This document shows, piece after piece, positions 43,775 to 54,408 of a stretch of DNA of 64,000 nt. The translations under genes were made by a program, and so were the position numbers. The stretch is from assembly GCF_001461825.1 (NCBI RefSeq), contig NZ_LLZC01000020.1:546208-610207 (forward strand), written 5' to 3'. Each line of letters starts with the position of its first letter. Positions within the stretch are counted from its first letter, which is position 1. The stretch comes from Bacillus velezensis (GTDB taxonomy: Bacteria > Bacillota > Bacilli > Bacillales > Bacillaceae). The notes beneath the pieces were generated by a model, which was not told where the DNA came from, did no database searches, and saw nothing but the letters and a program-made list of their open reading frames with translations.

Positions 43775-44389
43775 ATGAATCGAAAAGGCGGGCTTTTTTC
43801 TCAAGAACGGGCAAAACAATATGTATCTCATACGGATTCTTCTGCTGCGAATCAAATACAAGCGATCCTTACTTCATCTTTACGTAAAGCAGCCGGCAGA
43901 CCGTTAGTCACCGTGTGTATCGGTACAGATCGGTCGACCGGAGATTCATTAGGTCCGCTCGTAGGAACAAAGTTAGAAAAAATGAATTTAGGCAGATTGT
44001 ACGTTTACGGCACGCTGTCAGATCCTGTTCACGCCGTCAATATGAAAGACAAGCTGAAAGATATTCAACATCTACATAAAAATCCGTTTATTATAGCGGT
44101 TGATGCTTGTTTAGGCCGCGTCAAAAGCGTAGGCTCATTTCAAATCGGCGATGGACCGCTGAAGCCCGGAGCAGGTGTTCAAAAAGACCTTCCTGAAATC
44201 GGTGACGTCCATATCAACGGAATCGTCAATGTCAGCGGGTTTATGGAGTATTTTGTCCTGCAGAATACGAGGCTTCATCTTGTTATGAGCATGGCAAATG
44301 TTTTAGCAGAGGGGTTACAGCTGACAGATAAATCAGAAGGCCGGCAGGAACGGCTCAGTCCGTTTCATAAGCTGACAAGACGTATATAA
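43775..44389 (+). CDS. yyaC: Sporulation protein YyaC (Gpr-protease-like fold)
   Basis: About 204 residues resembling the germination-protease fold: VTVCIGTDRSTGDSLGPLVG near 50-70, the FIIAVDACLGRVKSVGSFQI core and GVQKDLPEIGDVHINGIVNV. B. subtilis YyaC is 205 residues and annotated as a putative spore protease; its substrate is unproven. ATG 43775, ten bases after AAGGA, fits that length better than GTG 43766. Convergent with spo0J through a shared terminator. Confidence 0.9.
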   Translation: MNRKGGLFSQERAKQYVSHTDSSAANQIQAILTSSLRKAAGRPLVTVCIGTDRSTGDSLGPLVGTKLEKMNLGRLYVYGTLSDPVHAVNMKDKLKDIQHLHKNPFIIAVDACLGRVKSVGSFQIGDGPLKPGAGVQKDLPEIGDVHINGIVNVSGFMEYFVLQNTRLHLVMSMANVLAEGLQLTDKSEGRQERLSPFHKLTRRI

Positions 44390-44421
44390 AAAACCATCTT
44401 TTTAAAAAAAGATGGTTTTTA
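44388..44421. terminator. Bidirectional terminator between yyaC and spo0J
   Basis: AAAACCATCTTTTT / AAAAAGATGGTTTT hairpin with T-runs on both strands; the end of spo0J lies within its right edge. Confidence 0.9.
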
Positions 44422-45270
44422 CGCTTCTCTTTCAGACAATAGTTCTAGGATACGTTCAAGATCTTCATTTGAGAAAAACTCAATCTCAATCTTCCCTTTT
44501 TTCTTTTGTCTCTTAATATTTACTGTTGTTCCGAAGTAATTTTGCAAATACGATTCCCGCTCTTTTAACACAACATCTTGAACAGGTTCTTTTTTCTTTG
44601 TTTCACGTGGAACATTGTTGTTTAACTGCTGAATCAGCTGCTCAAGCTGACGGACGTTCAGCTGTTCTTCAACCACTTTCTTCACAAGCGGTTCAAGCTT
44701 GTTTTTATTTTTCAAACCAAGCAAGGTTCTGCCGTGTCCCATGGATAACGTACCTTCTGCAATGAGGTTCTGGATGCTTTCCGGCAGCGTCAGCAGTCTT
44801 AAATGGTTGGCAATATGAGGCCTGCTTTTCCCGAGCCGTTTAGCGAGCTGTTCCTGGGTTAAATCCAAATGCTTCAGCAGTGAGTCATATGCCAGAGCTT
44901 CTTCAAGCGGTGATAAGTCTTCACGCTGAAGGTTTTCCAAAAGAGCGATTTCCCGCATCAGCGATTCAGATAAATCCCGCACGATAGCCGGCACTGTCTC
45001 TTTACCGGCAAGTTTTGCGGCGCGGTAACGGCGTTCGCCGGCTACAATATCATAGCCCTTCAATGATTTTCTCACGATAATGGGCTGAAGAATGCCATGC
45101 TGAATGATGGATTCCTTCAGTTCAGCTAATGACTCATCGTCAAATTGTTTTCTTGGCTGATAAGGATTGGGGCGCAAATCACTGATTTTAATCTCTTCCA
45201 CTGTCTCTTCAGACAAATCAACCTGATTAAACAACGCGTTAATCCCTTTTCCGAGCCCGCCTTTAGCCAT
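44419..45270 (-). CDS. spo0J: Chromosome-partitioning protein Spo0J (ParB)
   Basis: A 283-residue ParB: an N-terminal CTPase/ParB-box domain (IVAGERRYRAAKLAG and ENLQREDLSPLEEALAY), a helix-turn-helix that reads parS (TQEQLAKRLGKSRPHIANHL) and a C-terminal dimerisation domain. It loads as a CTP-dependent sliding clamp at parS, organises the origin, recruits SMC and regulates Soj. It overlaps soj by eight bases and itself contains a parS site. Confidence 0.97.
   Translation of the reverse strand: MAKGGLGKGINALFNQVDLSEETVEEIKISDLRPNPYQPRKQFDDESLAELKESIIQHGILQPIIVRKSLKGYDIVAGERRYRAAKLAGKETVPAIVRDLSESLMREIALLENLQREDLSPLEEALAYDSLLKHLDLTQEQLAKRLGKSRPHIANHLRLLTLPESIQNLIAEGTLSMGHGRTLLGLKNKNKLEPLVKKVVEEQLNVRQLEQLIQQLNNNVPRETKKKEPVQDVVLKERESYLQNYFGTTVNIKRQKKKGKIEIEFFSNEDLERILELLSEREA
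44599..44614. promoter_or_regulatory. parS site inside spo0J
   Basis: TGTTTCACGTGGAACA, whose reverse complement TGTTCCACGTGAAACA fits the Bacillus parS consensus exactly. B. subtilis has a parS site in the same gene. Confidence 0.93.
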
Positions 45271-46024
45271 TCGCTGCCACTTCCTTTGCTAAATCTAAAT
45301 ATACTTCCGCACCTCTCGAACGCGGATCGTATAATATGATCGGCTTGCCGTGACTCGGCGCCTCACTTAAACGGACATTGCGAGGGATAATGGTTTGATA
45401 CACTTTATCTCTAAAGTATTTCTTTACCTCCTCTATCACTTGAATGCCGAGATTCGTTCTGGCATCAAGCATCGTCAGAAGCACTCCTTCTATCATTAAG
45501 TCGGTATTTAAATGTTTTTGCACAAGCCGAACTGTATTTAATAATTGACTCAATCCTTCAAGAGCGTAGTATTCGCACTGAACCGGGATAACGACTGAAT
45601 CTGAAGCGGTAAGCGCATTAATCGTTAATAACCCGAGAGACGGAGGACAATCAATAATCATGTAATCGTAATTTTGTTTCACTGATTCTAATGCTCTTTT
45701 CAGCCTGACCTCCCGTGAGATCGTCGGAACCAATTCGATTTCCGCTCCCGCAAGCTGGATCGTGGCCGGAATGACATCTAAGTTCTCTACTGAAGTCGGT
45801 TTAATAATATCTGTAACATCTGCATCATCTACTAAAATGTCGTACACACAATGATCCACATCGGCTTTTTCAATCCCTAATCCGCTCGTTGCATTGCCCT
45901 GCGGATCAATATCAACAAGAAGAACCCTTTTACCTATGTAAGCCAAGCAAGCCCCCAGATTAACAGAAGTCGTCGTCTTCCCGACTCCGCCTTTTTGGTT
46001 CGTAATTGCTATGATTTTTCCCAC
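45263..46024 (-). CDS. soj: Chromosome-partitioning ATPase Soj (ParA)
   Basis: A 253-residue ParA-type ATPase: deviant Walker A TNQKGGVGKTTTSVNLG, VDIDPQGNATSGLG, and the IDCPPSLGLLTINAL Walker B region. Together with Spo0J it segregates origins and modulates DnaA activity and sporulation. GTG 46024 after AGGTAGGTG gives the known 253-residue length; the frame extends six codons further up. First gene of soj-spo0J. Confidence 0.97.
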   Translation of the reverse strand: MGKIIAITNQKGGVGKTTTSVNLGACLAYIGKRVLLVDIDPQGNATSGLGIEKADVDHCVYDILVDDADVTDIIKPTSVENLDVIPATIQLAGAEIELVPTISREVRLKRALESVKQNYDYMIIDCPPSLGLLTINALTASDSVVIPVQCEYYALEGLSQLLNTVRLVQKHLNTDLMIEGVLLTMLDARTNLGIQVIEEVKKYFRDKVYQTIIPRNVRLSEAPSHGKPIILYDPRSRGAEVYLDLAKEVAANG

Positions 46025-46292
46025 GATGTCACCTACCTTCACATGAACATGTACTGTCTTGTTTCTATCTTATCAAAAAAAGAGTAAAGCGTTTTATTTT
46101 TTTCATAATTTGTTTATCAGCAAGTGAAAAAAATGTAAACGAAAAAGACACTTTCTAATATAAGTTCTCCGATAATGTGACTTTTTTGACTGTAAAAAGA
46201 CAATTCACGACACAAAAAGATAAAATTTTACATATATAATGTATAGTGCACAATAAATCTATCATTATCTCAAAATAGTTTTTTGATTAAAA

Positions 46293-46326
46293 TAAAAACT
46301 CCCCTGCTGATCAGGAGAGTTTTTAT
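46293..46326 (-). terminator. noc terminator
   Basis: AAAACTCTCCTG / CAGGGGAGTTTTT hairpin with a U-rich tail, immediately after the noc stop. The remaining 270 bases up to soj contain its promoter and no gene. Confidence 0.88.
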
Positions 46327-47174
46327 TTAGGTATCCGAATGGTAAGCTGGATGTACTCTTCGAATTCTTCTTCTTCAGTATTCAGTCTGACGCCGCTGTC
46401 TTCTACCATGGACAGTGACTGACGAATCGTATTCATCGCAATTCTTGTATCCCTGCTGAACGCTTTGCGTCTCGGCTTTGGTTTCTGCTTATTCTGTTCA
46501 AGCATTTTCACCACTCTGTCTTCCGTCTGCTTGACGTTTAAGCTTTTCTCAATGATTTCCGCAAGCAATGTGACCTGAAGCTCCGGCTGTTTGAGCGGAA
46601 TCAGTGCTCTTGCATGACGTTCCGTAATTTTTTTCTCCATAATCGCATCCTGGACCGGTTCCGGGAGCTTTAACAATCGGAGCTTGTTCGCAATCGTTGA
46701 CTGGCCTTTTCCTAAGCGCTGCGCCAAGGCTTCCTGTGTTAAATCATGAAGTTCTAACAGCCTTGCGTACGCATGAGCTTCCTCAATGGAGGACAATTCT
46801 TCCCTTTGCAGGTTTTCAATCAAAGCGACAGATGCTGTTTCCGTATCAGAAAAATCTTTAATAATTGCGGGAATCTTCTCCCATTCAAGCGTCTGTACCG
46901 CTCTCCAGCGCCTTTCACCCGCAATGAGCTCATATTGTCCTTCATCTTCTGTATGTCTGACAACAATCGGCTGAATGATGCCGTGTGTATGGATAGTCAT
47001 TGCTAACTCTTTGATTTTTTCATCTGAGAAAATGGTGCGTGGCTGAAAACGGTTGGGAACGATAGCATGTACCGGTATTTCGAGTATCTCTTCTTTGTTT
47101 GTATCATGCTCAGCTATCTCCGGTTCCTCTTCCTTCTCACCAAACCCGAAGAAACGAGAGAATGAATGCTTCAT
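46323..47174 (-). CDS. noc: Nucleoid occlusion protein Noc
   Basis: A 283-residue ParB paralogue: an N-terminal amphipathic stretch ([17 protein letters not shown], the membrane-targeting helix), the ParB box ([33 protein letters not shown]) and a helix-turn-helix ([20 protein letters not shown]). Differences in recognition residues direct Noc to its own sites rather than parS. It keeps the division septum off the chromosome. It lies between soj and rsmG in the same direction. Confidence 0.96.
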   Translation of the reverse strand: MKHSFSRFFGFGEKEEEPEIAEHDTNKEEILEIPVHAIVPNRFQPRTIFSDEKIKELAMTIHTHGIIQPIVVRHTEDEGQYELIAGERRWRAVQTLEWEKIPAIIKDFSDTETASVALIENLQREELSSIEEAHAYARLLELHDLTQEALAQRLGKGQSTIANKLRLLKLPEPVQDAIMEKKITERHARALIPLKQPELQVTLLAEIIEKSLNVKQTEDRVVKMLEQNKQKPKPRRKAFSRDTRIAMNTIRQSLSMVEDSGVRLNTEEEEFEEYIQLTIRIPK

Positions 47175-47295
47175 GTACCTACACCACCTTTAAAAACTGC
47201 CATTTTTATAATTCTATTTTCTCATGGTTTTTCCTGCTGTATCTTCATCAATTTTGCAGAAAATATGATGGAATTGTCACATCAGGCTGTCTAAA

Positions 47296-48015
47296 TTACC
47301 CTTCAATTGGCGATTTATTTGGAGTACCCGGTTTTCTCGGATATTTTTTCGGAGTGCTTTTCGTCTTGCGAATGATCATAATGTTCCGTTCACTTTCTTC
47401 AACAGGAAGTGTAAAGGAATGAACTTGTTCAAGCTCTCCTCCCAATACTTTAATCGCCTTTTGCCCCGCTTTCAGCTCTTCATCAGCGGCTGCTGCTTTC
47501 AGTGCGGCAAATACGCCGTTTTTCTTGGCCAGCGGCAGACAAAGCTCACTCAGGACCGACAGACGCGCCACCGCACGGGCCGTCACGAGATCGAAGCTTT
47601 CCCGTACGTCTTTCCGCTGTCCGAATGTCTCCGCTCTGTCATGGACAAATGTCGTATGCTCTAATTGTAAAGCATCAGAGAGAGTTTCCAAAAACGTAAT
47701 CCGCTTATTCAGTGAATCGACGATGGTGACATGCAGATGCGGGAAGCAGATTTTGATGGGCAGGCTTGGAAAACCGGCGCCGGCGCCGACATCACAAAGA
47801 GTGGTGACCTTTTCAAAATCAATATAAAATGCCGCCGTTATCGAATCATAAAAATGCTTGAGATAAACTTCCTTTTTCTCAGTGATGGATGTCAGATTCA
47901 TTTTTTCGTTCCATTCCACGAGCATCCGGTAATACAACTCGAATTGCTCCAGCTGGCGGTCAGAAAGGGAAATCCCTTTCTCCGCTAAACTGGATGTAAA
48001 TTCCTCTATATTCAT
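47296..48015 (-). CDS. rsmG: 16S rRNA (guanine527-N7)-methyltransferase RsmG
   Basis: A 239-residue Rossmann-type methyltransferase; the SAM-binding loop is [16 protein letters not shown] and later motifs are [16 protein letters not shown] and [12 protein letters not shown]. It methylates G527 of 16S rRNA; loss gives low-level streptomycin resistance. The basic C-terminus ([15 protein letters not shown]) is as in B. subtilis. It follows mnmG by 13 bases in the mnmE-mnmG-rsmG(-noc) transcription unit. Formerly gidB. Confidence 0.96.
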   Translation of the reverse strand: MNIEEFTSSLAEKGISLSDRQLEQFELYYRMLVEWNEKMNLTSITEKKEVYLKHFYDSITAAFYIDFEKVTTLCDVGAGAGFPSLPIKICFPHLHVTIVDSLNKRITFLETLSDALQLEHTTFVHDRAETFGQRKDVRESFDLVTARAVARLSVLSELCLPLAKKNGVFAALKAAAADEELKAGQKAIKVLGGELEQVHSFTLPVEESERNIMIIRKTKSTPKKYPRKPGTPNKSPIEG

Positions 48016-48028
48016 GCCGTCATCCTTT

Positions 48029-49915
48029 CTATTCAGCTACCTTGGCAATACGGCCCTGCTCCAGGTATACCAGCAGGATTGAAATGTCTGCCGGATTGAC
48101 GCCGGAAATACGGGACGCTTGAGCAACTGATAAAGGACGCACTTCTTTCAGCTTTTGACGGGCTTCAGTAGCAATTCCTTTAATGGCGTCATAATCAATC
48201 CGATCAGGGATTTTTTTGTTTTCCATTTTCTTCAGCTTTTCCACTTGCTGCAAGGATTTTTCGATATATCCTTCATATTTCACCTGAATTTCCACTTGTT
48301 CCGCCACATCTTGCGGAACCGGAGAATCTGCAGGTGCAAGTTTTGTCACTGTTTCATAGTTCATTTCCGGACGTTTCATTAAATCTGTGCCGCGCACTCC
48401 GTCTTTCAGCTCGCTTCCGCCGAGTGAACGGATATATTCCTGATTCTCAGGAGACGGCTTGATAATAACAGACCAGAGACGTTTTTTCTCTGCCTCGATC
48501 GCCGCTTTTTTCTTCTCAAACGCTTCATAGCGCTCATCAGAAATTAAGCCGATATCGTGGCCGATTTCCGTCAGACGAAGATCGGCGTTGTCGTGACGGA
48601 GCAGCAGTCTGTATTCCGCCCGTGAAGTCAGCAGACGGTACGGTTCATTGGTTCCTTTCGTTACCAAATCATCAATCAATACACCGATATAAGCATCGGA
48701 ACGGCTGAGGATCACTTCTTCTTTTCCAAGCGCTTTGCGGCCTGCGTTGATCCCTGCCATAATTCCTTGCCCGGCTGCTTCCTCATAACCTGATGTACCG
48801 TTAATTTGACCGGCTGTGTACAGGTTAGGGATTTTTTTCGTCTCCAGTGTAGGCCAGAGCTGCGTCGGTACAATCGCGTCATACTCAATCGCGTATCCGG
48901 CTCTCATCATCTGCACCTTTTCCAGTCCCGGAATGGTCGCCAGCATCCGCTGCTGCACGTCCTCAGGAAGACTCGTGGATAAACCTTGAACGTATACTTC
49001 CTGCGTATTTCTGCCTTCCGGCTCAAGGAAAATCTGATGACGCGGTTTATCATTAAACCGAACGACTTTATCTTCAATCGAAGGACAGTATCTCGGTCCC
49101 GTTCCTTTAATCATACCGGAATACATTGGCGAACGATGCAGGTTGCTGTCGATGATCTCATGAGTCTCAGGACTCGTGTAAGTCAGCCAGCAAGGCAGCT
49201 GATCGGTAATGTATTCAACCGTTTCATATGAGAAAGCGCGCGGAACCGGGTCCCCCGGCTGGATTTCTGTTTTGCTGTAATCAATGGAATCGCTTGAGAC
49301 ACGAGGAGGCGTGCCCGTTTTAAAACGGACGAGATCAAAACCGAGCTCCTCTAAGTGCTCAGAAAGTTTAATAGACGGCTGCTGGTTATTCGGACCGCTT
49401 GAGTAAGACAAATCACCGAGAATGATCCGTCCTCTTAAATACGTTCCGGTTGTCAGCACGACCGTTTTTGCCTTATATTCAGCACCGGTTTGCGTAATGA
49501 CACCGCGGCACTCTCCGTCTTCAATGATTAAACGCTCGGCAATCCCTTGAAGAAGTGTCAAATTCGGTGTTTTTTCCAGCGTATGCTTCATTTCGTGCTG
49601 ATATTGGAATTTATCCGCCTGCGCACGCAGCGCCCGTACGGCCGGACCTTTTCCTGTATTCAGCATTCTCATTTGAATATGAGTTTTATCTATATTTCTA
49701 GCCATTTCTCCGCCGAGCGCGTCAATTTCGCGGACGACAATCCCTTTCGCGGGGCCGCCGACAGACGGATTACATGGCATAAACGCAACCATATCAAGAT
49801 TAATCGTCAAAACAAGCGTTTTGGCTCCCTGGCGCGCGGATGCGAGGGCAGCCTCAACACCGGCATGCCCGGCGCCGATGACAATCACGTCGTATTGGCC
49901 TGCTTCATACCCCAT
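48029..49915 (-). CDS. mnmG: tRNA uridine-34 carboxymethylaminomethyl enzyme MnmG
   Basis: A 628-residue FAD protein: dinucleotide-binding [20 protein letters not shown] at the N-terminus, the GidA signatures GPKYCPSIE-like (here [11 protein letters not shown]) and [18 protein letters not shown], and the C-terminal helical domain that contacts MnmE. With MnmE it modifies U34 of several tRNAs. Catalytic cysteines can be seen in [10 protein letters not shown] and GPRYCPSIE. Also called gidA; lies 16 bases after mnmE. Confidence 0.97.
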   Translation of the reverse strand: MGYEAGQYDVIVIGAGHAGVEAALASARQGAKTLVLTINLDMVAFMPCNPSVGGPAKGIVVREIDALGGEMARNIDKTHIQMRMLNTGKGPAVRALRAQADKFQYQHEMKHTLEKTPNLTLLQGIAERLIIEDGECRGVITQTGAEYKAKTVVLTTGTYLRGRIILGDLSYSSGPNNQQPSIKLSEHLEELGFDLVRFKTGTPPRVSSDSIDYSKTEIQPGDPVPRAFSYETVEYITDQLPCWLTYTSPETHEIIDSNLHRSPMYSGMIKGTGPRYCPSIEDKVVRFNDKPRHQIFLEPEGRNTQEVYVQGLSTSLPEDVQQRMLATIPGLEKVQMMRAGYAIEYDAIVPTQLWPTLETKKIPNLYTAGQINGTSGYEEAAGQGIMAGINAGRKALGKEEVILSRSDAYIGVLIDDLVTKGTNEPYRLLTSRAEYRLLLRHDNADLRLTEIGHDIGLISDERYEAFEKKKAAIEAEKKRLWSVIIKPSPENQEYIRSLGGSELKDGVRGTDLMKRPEMNYETVTKLAPADSPVPQDVAEQVEIQVKYEGYIEKSLQQVEKLKKMENKKIPDRIDYDAIKGIATEARQKLKEVRPLSVAQASRISGVNPADISILLVYLEQGRIAKVAE

Positions 49916-49931
49916 GGTTTTTTCCTCCCTT

Positions 49932-51311
49932 TTATTTACCTAAACAAAATTGTGAAAAGAGCTGATCAATTAAGCTTTCGTGGACGGCATCACCGATGAT
50001 TTCGCCCAGCAGCTCCCAGCACCTTGTCAAATCAATTTGGACCATATCAATCGGAACATCCTGTTCAATTCCGTTCAGCGCATCATCAATCGCTTGCTTT
50101 GCCTGATGCAGAATCGAGATATGACGGGTGTTGCTGACATAGGTGAGATCTCCGCTTTCGATCGCTCCTGTATAAAATAGCGACTGAATCGCTTCCTCTA
50201 AATCTTGAATGCCTTCTTCTTTCAGCAATGAGGTCGTGACGACAGGCCGGCCTTTCGCCAGTTCCTTGACGCGCTCAGCGTCAATCTTAGCCTCAAGGTC
50301 CGTCTTATTCATAATGACAATGACGTCCATTCCCTCAACCGCTTCAAACAATTTCACATCTTCTTCAGAAAGCTCTTCGCTGTGGTTAAGCACAAGCAAA
50401 ATGAGATCCGCTTCCTTCAGAACCTGCCGTGACCGTTCCACACCGATTCTTTCGACGATATCTTCTGTCTCACGGATTCCGGCGGTATCGACAAGCCGAA
50501 GCGGCACGCCTCGCACGTTGACATATTCCTCAATCACATCACGCGTCGTTCCCGGAATATCGGTTACGATCGCCTTCGTTTCATGGACAAGGCTGTTAAG
50601 CAGAGAGGATTTTCCGACGTTCGGACGGCCGATGATCACGGTAGACAGTCCCTCACGCAAAATTTTCCCCTGCTCAGACGTACGGAGCAGCGCCTCGATT
50701 TCTTTCTTCACGCCGCTTGCCTTCTCCACTAAAAGCTGATGCGTCATTTCTTCGACGTCATCATATTCCGGATAATCTATATTAACCTCAACATGGGCAA
50801 GTGTTTCTAACAGCTCATCACGCAGACGGCGGACAAGCGCGGAAAGCCGTCCTTCCATCTGGTTCATGGCGACATTCATGGCACGGTCCGTTTTGGCCCT
50901 GATCAGATCCATCACCGCTTCCGCCTGTGATAGGTCAATCCGTCCGTTTAAAAATGCGCGCTTCGTAAACTCACCGGGTTCTGCCAGTCTCGCACCTTCT
51001 CTTAAAGCAAGCTGGAGCACCTGATTAACCGTCACAATACCCCCGTGACAGTTGATTTCAATGACATCTTCCCTTGTGAATGTTCTGGGCGCTCTTAAAA
51101 CAGACACCATGACTTCCTCAATAATCCGTCCCGTCGTGCTGTCCGCGATATGCCCGTAATGAATGGTATGCGATTCTGCCGAACTGAGCGTTTTGCCTTT
51201 CGGACCCTTGTACATTTTGTCGGCGATCTTTACGGCTTCCGGGCCGCTCAGCCGAACGATCGCGATCGCGCCTTCACCCATCGGAGTTGAAATCGCTGCA
51301 ATTGTATCCAT
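49932..51311 (-). CDS. mnmE: tRNA modification GTPase MnmE
   Basis: About 459 residues: a folate-binding N-domain ([20 protein letters not shown]), a helical domain, an inserted G domain (Walker [15 protein letters not shown], switch [22 protein letters not shown]) and the catalytic C-terminal FCLGK cysteine. It acts with MnmG on U34 of tRNA. ATG 51311 follows GAGGTG by six bases and is preferred to GTG 51320. Also named trmE/thdF. Confidence 0.97.
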   Translation of the reverse strand: MDTIAAISTPMGEGAIAIVRLSGPEAVKIADKMYKGPKGKTLSSAESHTIHYGHIADSTTGRIIEEVMVSVLRAPRTFTREDVIEINCHGGIVTVNQVLQLALREGARLAEPGEFTKRAFLNGRIDLSQAEAVMDLIRAKTDRAMNVAMNQMEGRLSALVRRLRDELLETLAHVEVNIDYPEYDDVEEMTHQLLVEKASGVKKEIEALLRTSEQGKILREGLSTVIIGRPNVGKSSLLNSLVHETKAIVTDIPGTTRDVIEEYVNVRGVPLRLVDTAGIRETEDIVERIGVERSRQVLKEADLILLVLNHSEELSEEDVKLFEAVEGMDVIVIMNKTDLEAKIDAERVKELAKGRPVVTTSLLKEEGIQDLEEAIQSLFYTGAIESGDLTYVSNTRHISILHQAKQAIDDALNGIEQDVPIDMVQIDLTRCWELLGEIIGDAVHESLIDQLFSQFCLGK

Positions 51312-51411
51312 GCTGTTCACCTCTCTTTATCTCTGTTTCCATCTATATAAAAAATTTTATTTACGCCAAAATTAAAAGATAACATAGTTTGGTTTGAAGT
51401 GGAAGATACGT

Positions 51412-51469
51412 TATCCACAAAGGCAGAAATTCATCCCTTATTACTTTAACTTATCCACATGTGAATAAC
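51412..51469. promoter_or_regulatory. DnaA-box cluster between mnmE and jag
   Basis: Perfect boxes TTATCCACA at 51412-51420 and 51452-51460, the latter directly abutting an inverted near-match TGTGAATAA (51461-51469). B. subtilis has a DnaA-bound cluster by thdF (mnmE) outside oriC. Confidence 0.85.
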
Positions 51470-51580
51470 AATTAATTTTATTTCCTAAAACCTTTTTTAT
51501 CAACAGCATAGACCGAAAAAGAAAAAACTTAAACGCTAAAAATGCGATTCTGCTTAGGAATAGAGCCATTTTTACCAATA

Positions 51581-51619
51581 AAAAAACCGAAGTTCCGATT
51601 TTACCCGGACTTCGGTTTT
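51581..51619 (-). terminator. Terminator of the rnpA-spoIIIJ-jag unit
   Basis: AAAACCGAAGT / ACTTCGGTTTT hairpin that begins inside the last codons of jag and ends in a U-run on the minus transcript. Confidence 0.88.
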
Positions 51620-52242
51620 CTGCTATCTTTATGGGAAATAACGAGATGGCGGTACCGGCCTTCACCGGTAGAAAACGTTTTGATATTTGGATGCTTTGAC
51701 AGCGCGTCATGGATGATTTTTCTTTCACCTGACGGCATCGGTTCTAAATGCACATCTTTTTTCGTTTTCGACACTTGCTTGGCCAGCCTGTTTGCCAGCT
51801 GATCCAGAATTTCTCTTCTTTTCCGCCGGTAATTCTCAGCGTCGACAACGGCTTGGCGATACTGGCCGGAGCCGCGGTTCAAAACAAGCTGCGTCAATGT
51901 TTCCAGGGCATTGAGTGTTTGTCCTCTTTTGCCAATAAGCAGCGCCGCTTTTTCACCTTTAATGTGAAAACAGACTGTTTTCTTGTTTTCTTCCGTCACA
52001 ATCTCAGAAGGCCCGGCAATGGAATGGATGATTTCTTCCAAATACGCTTTCGCTTCCTGAACAGGATTTCTTTTCTCTTCCAGTTCTACGATCGCATTCT
52101 TTTTTCCGAAAATACCCAAAAACCCTTTATATTCTTCTTGCACCACCGTTATTTCTACTTGATCTTTCGTCAGTTGAAGTTCCTGAAGGCCTGATTGAAC
52201 TGCTTCTTCGACATTCCGTCCCGCAGCAGTCACCTTCTTCAC
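51601..52242 (-). CDS. jag: RNA-binding protein Jag (KhpB)
   Basis: A 213-residue protein with three parts: an N-terminal Jag domain ([20 protein letters not shown]), a KH domain ([20 protein letters not shown], with the GxxG loop GKRG) and an R3H domain ([20 protein letters not shown]). It binds RNA with KhpA and affects cell elongation and sporulation. The start is GTG at 52242, which overlaps the spoIIIJ stop (GTGA), as in B. subtilis. Confidence 0.95.
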   Translation of the reverse strand: MKKVTAAGRNVEEAVQSGLQELQLTKDQVEITVVQEEYKGFLGIFGKKNAIVELEEKRNPVQEAKAYLEEIIHSIAGPSEIVTEENKKTVCFHIKGEKAALLIGKRGQTLNALETLTQLVLNRGSGQYRQAVVDAENYRRKRREILDQLANRLAKQVSKTKKDVHLEPMPSGERKIIHDALSKHPNIKTFSTGEGRYRHLVISHKDSRKPKSG

Positions 52243-53018
52243 TTTTTCTTTCCTCCCGCTTTCTGCGTTTCCGGATCGTGTTTAATGTCAGGTCCTTTAA
52301 TAAGGAATGTCTGAGCAATCATAAACAGGTTTCCGACTACCCAATACAGAGAAAGCGCGCTCGGGAAGTTGATCGCAAATACGATGATCATAATCGGCAT
52401 AATCCATACCATCATTGCCATTTGAGGATTCTGAGTCGGATTTCCGGCCATCATCAGCTTCTGCTGGACAAAAGTGGCCACACCGGCAACGATAGGAAGA
52501 ATATAGTAAGGATCCTTCTCTCCTAGGTCAAACCATAAAAAGCTGTGCTGTGAAATGGCTTGCGTACGCATAATGGCGTGGTAGAATCCGATCAAAATCG
52601 GCATTTGAATCAGGATCGGGAAACATCCCGCCAGCGGGTTTACCCCGTGCTTTGAAAACAGGGCCATCGTTTCCTGCTGAAGCTTCTGCTGCGTTTTTTG
52701 ATCTTTAGAGCTGTATTTTTCTCTGAGCTTCTGCATTTCAGGCTGCAGCGCCTGCATCGCTTTTGAGCTTCGAAGCTGCTTGATCATCAGCGGCAGAATC
52801 AGCAGACGAATTAAAATCGTAACGATGATGATCGATAAACCATAGTTATCGCCCGTCAGTTTCGCTACGTACGTAATGACTTCTGACAATGGATACACAA
52901 CATATTTGTCCCAGAAATGCGGACTATTCGCCGTAATCGGCTCTTTCACACTCGAGCACCCGGCCAGCAGCACGAGCATACCGACCATACTCAGTAGTAA
53001 CCATATTCTCCTTTTCAA
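52239..53018 (-). CDS. spoIIIJ: Membrane insertase SpoIIIJ (YidC1)
   Basis: A 259-residue YidC/Oxa1 insertase with a lipoprotein signal (lipobox LLAGC, Cys21) and five membrane helices. The hydrophilic groove arginine lies in [18 protein letters not shown], and the cytoplasmic loop is [20 protein letters not shown]. It inserts membrane proteins and is needed after engulfment in sporulation. The start is TTG at 53018 after AGGAGG. It lies downstream of rnpA and overlaps jag. Confidence 0.97.
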   Translation of the reverse strand: MKRRIWLLLSMVGMLVLLAGCSSVKEPITANSPHFWDKYVVYPLSEVITYVAKLTGDNYGLSIIIVTILIRLLILPLMIKQLRSSKAMQALQPEMQKLREKYSSKDQKTQQKLQQETMALFSKHGVNPLAGCFPILIQMPILIGFYHAIMRTQAISQHSFLWFDLGEKDPYYILPIVAGVATFVQQKLMMAGNPTQNPQMAMMVWIMPIMIIVFAINFPSALSLYWVVGNLFMIAQTFLIKGPDIKHDPETQKAGGKKK

Positions 53019-53148
53019 GAACGTTTCCTCCTATACCAATCTTTATAAACCTTGTATGTATTTTAGCATCTTTCAGTTTCAAATGGCGTTCATTTTTCGC
53101 CAAATAAAAGGAAGCGCTTTTAAAAACGTGAAGAAAACAAAATATGAG

Positions 53149-53499
53149 CTATTTTGACGAAGATTTCTTATATAATGAGGTTTTTCTGAATAAGTGCTGC
53201 AGACTCTTTTTCGTTTCTTCAAAACTGAGGTCGCCGGCGGGTTTTCTTGCGATAATAATAAAATCTTTCGGCTTGAGCAGCTCTTTTTCCTCCTGAACAG
53301 CCTGCCTTATTAACCGCTTCACCCGATTGCGCACGACGGCATTGCCGATTTTTTTACTGACAGAAAGCCCTACCCGGAGCTCTTCCTGTTTCGGCTGATC
53401 AAGCGTATACAGCACGAACTGGCGGTTTGCCATAGACGTTCCGCGTTTAAACACTTTTTGAAAATCTTCATTTTTCTTTAACCGATTTCGCTTCTTCAC
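53149..53499 (-). CDS. rnpA: Ribonuclease P protein component
   Basis: A 116-residue basic protein; the family signature is the RNR block [17 protein letters not shown], preceded by [20 protein letters not shown]. It assists the RNase P RNA in cutting the 5' leaders of tRNA precursors. The start is GTG at 53499. It lies between rpmH and spoIIIJ in the conserved origin order; the gap to rpmH holds hairpins, so it may also have its own promoter. Confidence 0.97.
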   Translation of the reverse strand: MKKRNRLKKNEDFQKVFKRGTSMANRQFVLYTLDQPKQEELRVGLSVSKKIGNAVVRNRVKRLIRQAVQEEKELLKPKDFIIIARKPAGDLSFEETKKSLQHLFRKTSLYKKSSSK

Positions 53500-53623
53500 T
53501 TTAATTCACTCCGATATTCACTCGCAGAAACTTTTATTTCTATCTAAAAAAAACGGGCCGCCGGAATACTGAAGAAATTTCTCCAGTACCGGGCGACGCA
53601 TGACATCTCACTCTCTTAATGTG

Positions 53624-53652
53624 AAAAAAGACCACTGACATTATTCAGTGGC
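53624..53652 (-). terminator. Terminator/attenuator after rpmH
   Basis: CCACTGA / TCAGTGG hairpin immediately after the rpmH stop, with six U following. It should lower read-through to rnpA. Confidence 0.85.
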
Positions 53653-53790
<138 letters not shown>

Positions 53791-53990
53791 TGACACCTCC
53801 CTCGAGGAATAGCTGTTAAAGACAGTCTTACTTATTATATTTGTGCTGCCTATTCATTGTCAACTTCAGCAGTGCTTTTATTTCTTACAACCATAATAGG
53901 ATAACATACCTTAATCAGTTTAGAAACCTTATTTTTCATATTCCTTTTTTTAACGAAAAAAAAAAACCGCGCTCCCTCGAAAAAACGACA

Positions 53991-54266
53991 TGTGGATAAT
54001 TTTTCGGTCTTTTTTTAATATCCACAATCGTTATCGACAACATTTTCACATTGCTAACCCCTGTGGACAAAGATTTTTCAACAAGTTGTCAGGTTTGTGG
54101 ATAAGATTACGAGAACCATTGCAAGTCCTCGCTTAATTTGATATTATATTTGTGTTTTAACTCTTAATTACTTATCCAGTCCATTCTCCTTATCCACAAT
54201 TTGTGGATAAGTTGTGGATTGTTTTCACACAGCTTGTGTAGATTGTTGTCCACAACTTGTGGAATT
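53991..54266. other. oriC, left part (incAB-like DnaA-box region)
   Basis: The 620-base gap between rpmH and dnaA contains many DnaA boxes in both orientations. Perfect copies: TGTGGATAA at 53991-53999, 54096-54104 and 54202-54210, and TTATCCACA at 54190-54198. Near matches lie at about 54018, 54031-54039, 54062-54070, 54213-54221, 54246-54254 and 54258-54266. The arrangement corresponds to the upstream half of the bipartite B. subtilis oriC and also allows DnaA to repress its own gene. Confidence 0.92.
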
Positions 54267-54408
54267 TGTCGAAAAGCTATTTTTCTACTATACTATATGT
54301 TTTCAACATTTCGTGTGTACGAATGGTCAGAGCCATATGCTCTTTTTTTGTGTTCTATAACAGGGAAAGGGCGCTGATTTTTAAAGAAAAGGAGGGCTGT
54401 GCCGGATA

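Noticed and set aside
43667..43861. Minus-strand frame upstream of yyaC, with a hydrophobic 29-codon end
   Set aside because: No ribosome site in front of the inner ATG, and it overlaps the yyaC start. It is more likely the yyaC promoter region.
50209..50739. A 176-codon open frame on the plus strand
   Set aside because: Antisense to the G domain of mnmE; Ser/Thr-rich shadow translation.
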